Assembly (NCBI GenBank): GCA_035704905.1
Contig: DASSWN010000050.1
Span: forward strand, 1 to 13,907
DNA length: 13,907 nt
From: DASSWG01 sp035704905
GTDB lineage: Bacteria > Bacteroidota > Bacteroidia > Flavobacteriales > Flavobacteriaceae
Reading direction: 5' to 3'
Position numbers and translations under genes: made by a program. Positions 13,426 to 13,907 of this stretch are shown here, in pieces. Below the pieces are notes generated by a model that was not told the DNA's origin, did no database searches, and saw only the letters and a program-made list of their open reading frames with translations. The stretch's first letter is position 1. Every line of letters starts with the position of its first letter.

Positions 13426-13907
13426 ATGGAATATTTGGAATTCGAATTACCGATAAAAGAACTTCAGGAGCAGTACAACAAAGCCTGCAAAATAGGGGAG
13501 GATAGCGATGTCGATGTTTCCAACACCTGCAAACAGATCGAAAAAAAACTGACCCTAATAAAAAAAGATATATATAAAAACCTTACGGCATGGCAGCGTG
13601 TCCAACTTTCGCGCCATCCCGACCGGCCATATACTTCCGATTATATCAAAGCCCTCACCGGCAATACTTTTTTGGAATTGCATGGCGACCGGAATGTTGG
13701 TGATGATAAGGCTATGGTTGGCGGATTGGGAAAAATTGGCGACCAAAGTTTTATGTTCATTGGGCAACAAAAAGGCTACAATACCAAAACGCGGCAATAC
13801 CGAAATTTTGGAATGGCAAATCCGGAAGGTTACCGTAAAGCCTTGCGCTTAATGAAAAGTGCCGAAAAATTTGGCATTCCTGTGGTTACTTTTATCGACA
13901 CACCTGG
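13426..13907 (+). CDS. accA: Acetyl-CoA carboxylase carboxyltransferase subunit alpha (N-terminal part, cut by window edge)
   Basis: The alpha subunit of the carboxyltransferase that moves CO2 from carboxybiotin to acetyl-CoA, giving malonyl-CoA for fatty-acid synthesis. I translated from ATG 13426: MEYLEFELPIKELQEQY starts the N-terminal helical part, then WQRVQLSRHPDRPYTSDYI, FLELHGDRNVGDDKAMVGGL, GQQKGYNTKTRQYRNFGMAN, PEGYRKALRLMKSAEKFGIP and VVTFIDTPG. These are the characteristic AccA blocks in order. 160 codons are visible of about 315 expected; the frame is intact at the edge, so the gene is cut by the window and not broken. Confidence 0.93.
   Translation, partial: MEYLEFELPIKELQEQYNKACKIGEDSDVDVSNTCKQIEKKLTLIKKDIYKNLTAWQRVQLSRHPDRPYTSDYIKALTGNTFLELHGDRNVGDDKAMVGGLGKIGDQSFMFIGQQKGYNTKTRQYRNFGMANPEGYRKALRLMKSAEKFGIPVVTFIDTP

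Noticed and set aside
1..13907. CRISPR array, prophage, insertion sequence, toxin-antitoxin or other defence system
   Set aside because: I saw no regularly spaced direct repeats with unique spacers, no transposase or integrase motifs and no toxin-sized gene pairs; the genes are mostly housekeeping.

Overview
The window looks like a chromosomal segment of a Flavobacteriaceae-type member of the Bacteroidota. The evidence is the AT-rich sequence, the absence of Shine-Dalgarno sites before starts, several promoters of the Bacteroidota type (TAnnTTTG at -7, TTG near -33), a TonB-dependent receptor, a lipoprotein with a CNKDD surface-export-like signal, a split transketolase and the gene content around tgt, aroK and accA. 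The genus cannot be read from this sequence.

Layout. 1-4613 (minus strand): a nearly complete BtuB-like TonB-dependent receptor cut by the left edge, an uncharacterised outer-membrane protein with a POTRA-like part and a beta-barrel, and a small SAM-dependent methyltransferase. 4614-5100: a dispersed palindromic repeat, then two tRNA-Lys(UUU) genes on the minus strand as a 175-bp-offset tandem duplication with a terminator-like hairpin between them. 5128-5732: back-to-back promoters, then shikimate kinase (aroK, plus). 5733-5956: a wreck of a four-helix-bundle (S23-like) gene among short period-7 repeats. 5957-6898 (minus): a PyrR-like phosphoribosyltransferase behind an Hsp15-like S4 RNA-binding protein. 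6981-7928 (plus): an FKBP-type prolyl isomerase lipoprotein with an acidic calcium-binding-like tail, ending at a bidirectional terminator. 8045-9925 (minus): transketolase as two genes, C-terminal and N-terminal halves. 10095-13907 (plus): tgt, an LptF/LptG-type permease, an EamA-family transporter and the start of accA, which runs off the right edge.

Most genes are housekeeping. aroK uses shikimate, which is built from erythrose-4-phosphate, a transketolase product; Tgt makes queuosine-type tRNA; the LptF/G permease exports LPS; AccA starts fatty-acid synthesis; the left-hand genes serve the outer membrane. I see no defence system, phage, CRISPR array or insertion sequence.

The most interesting unexplained signal is a family of degenerate 6-7-nt-period repeats (GGCAGTN and AGTCNTA types). 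They start only 2-6 nt after the stop codons of four genes (aroK, the phosphoribosyltransferase, the transketolase N half and tgt), always in the gene's sense direction. One pair encloses the four-helix-bundle pseudogene. Also notable are a Tgt without the zinc-binding cysteines, and a second tRNA-Lys copy with no visible promoter.
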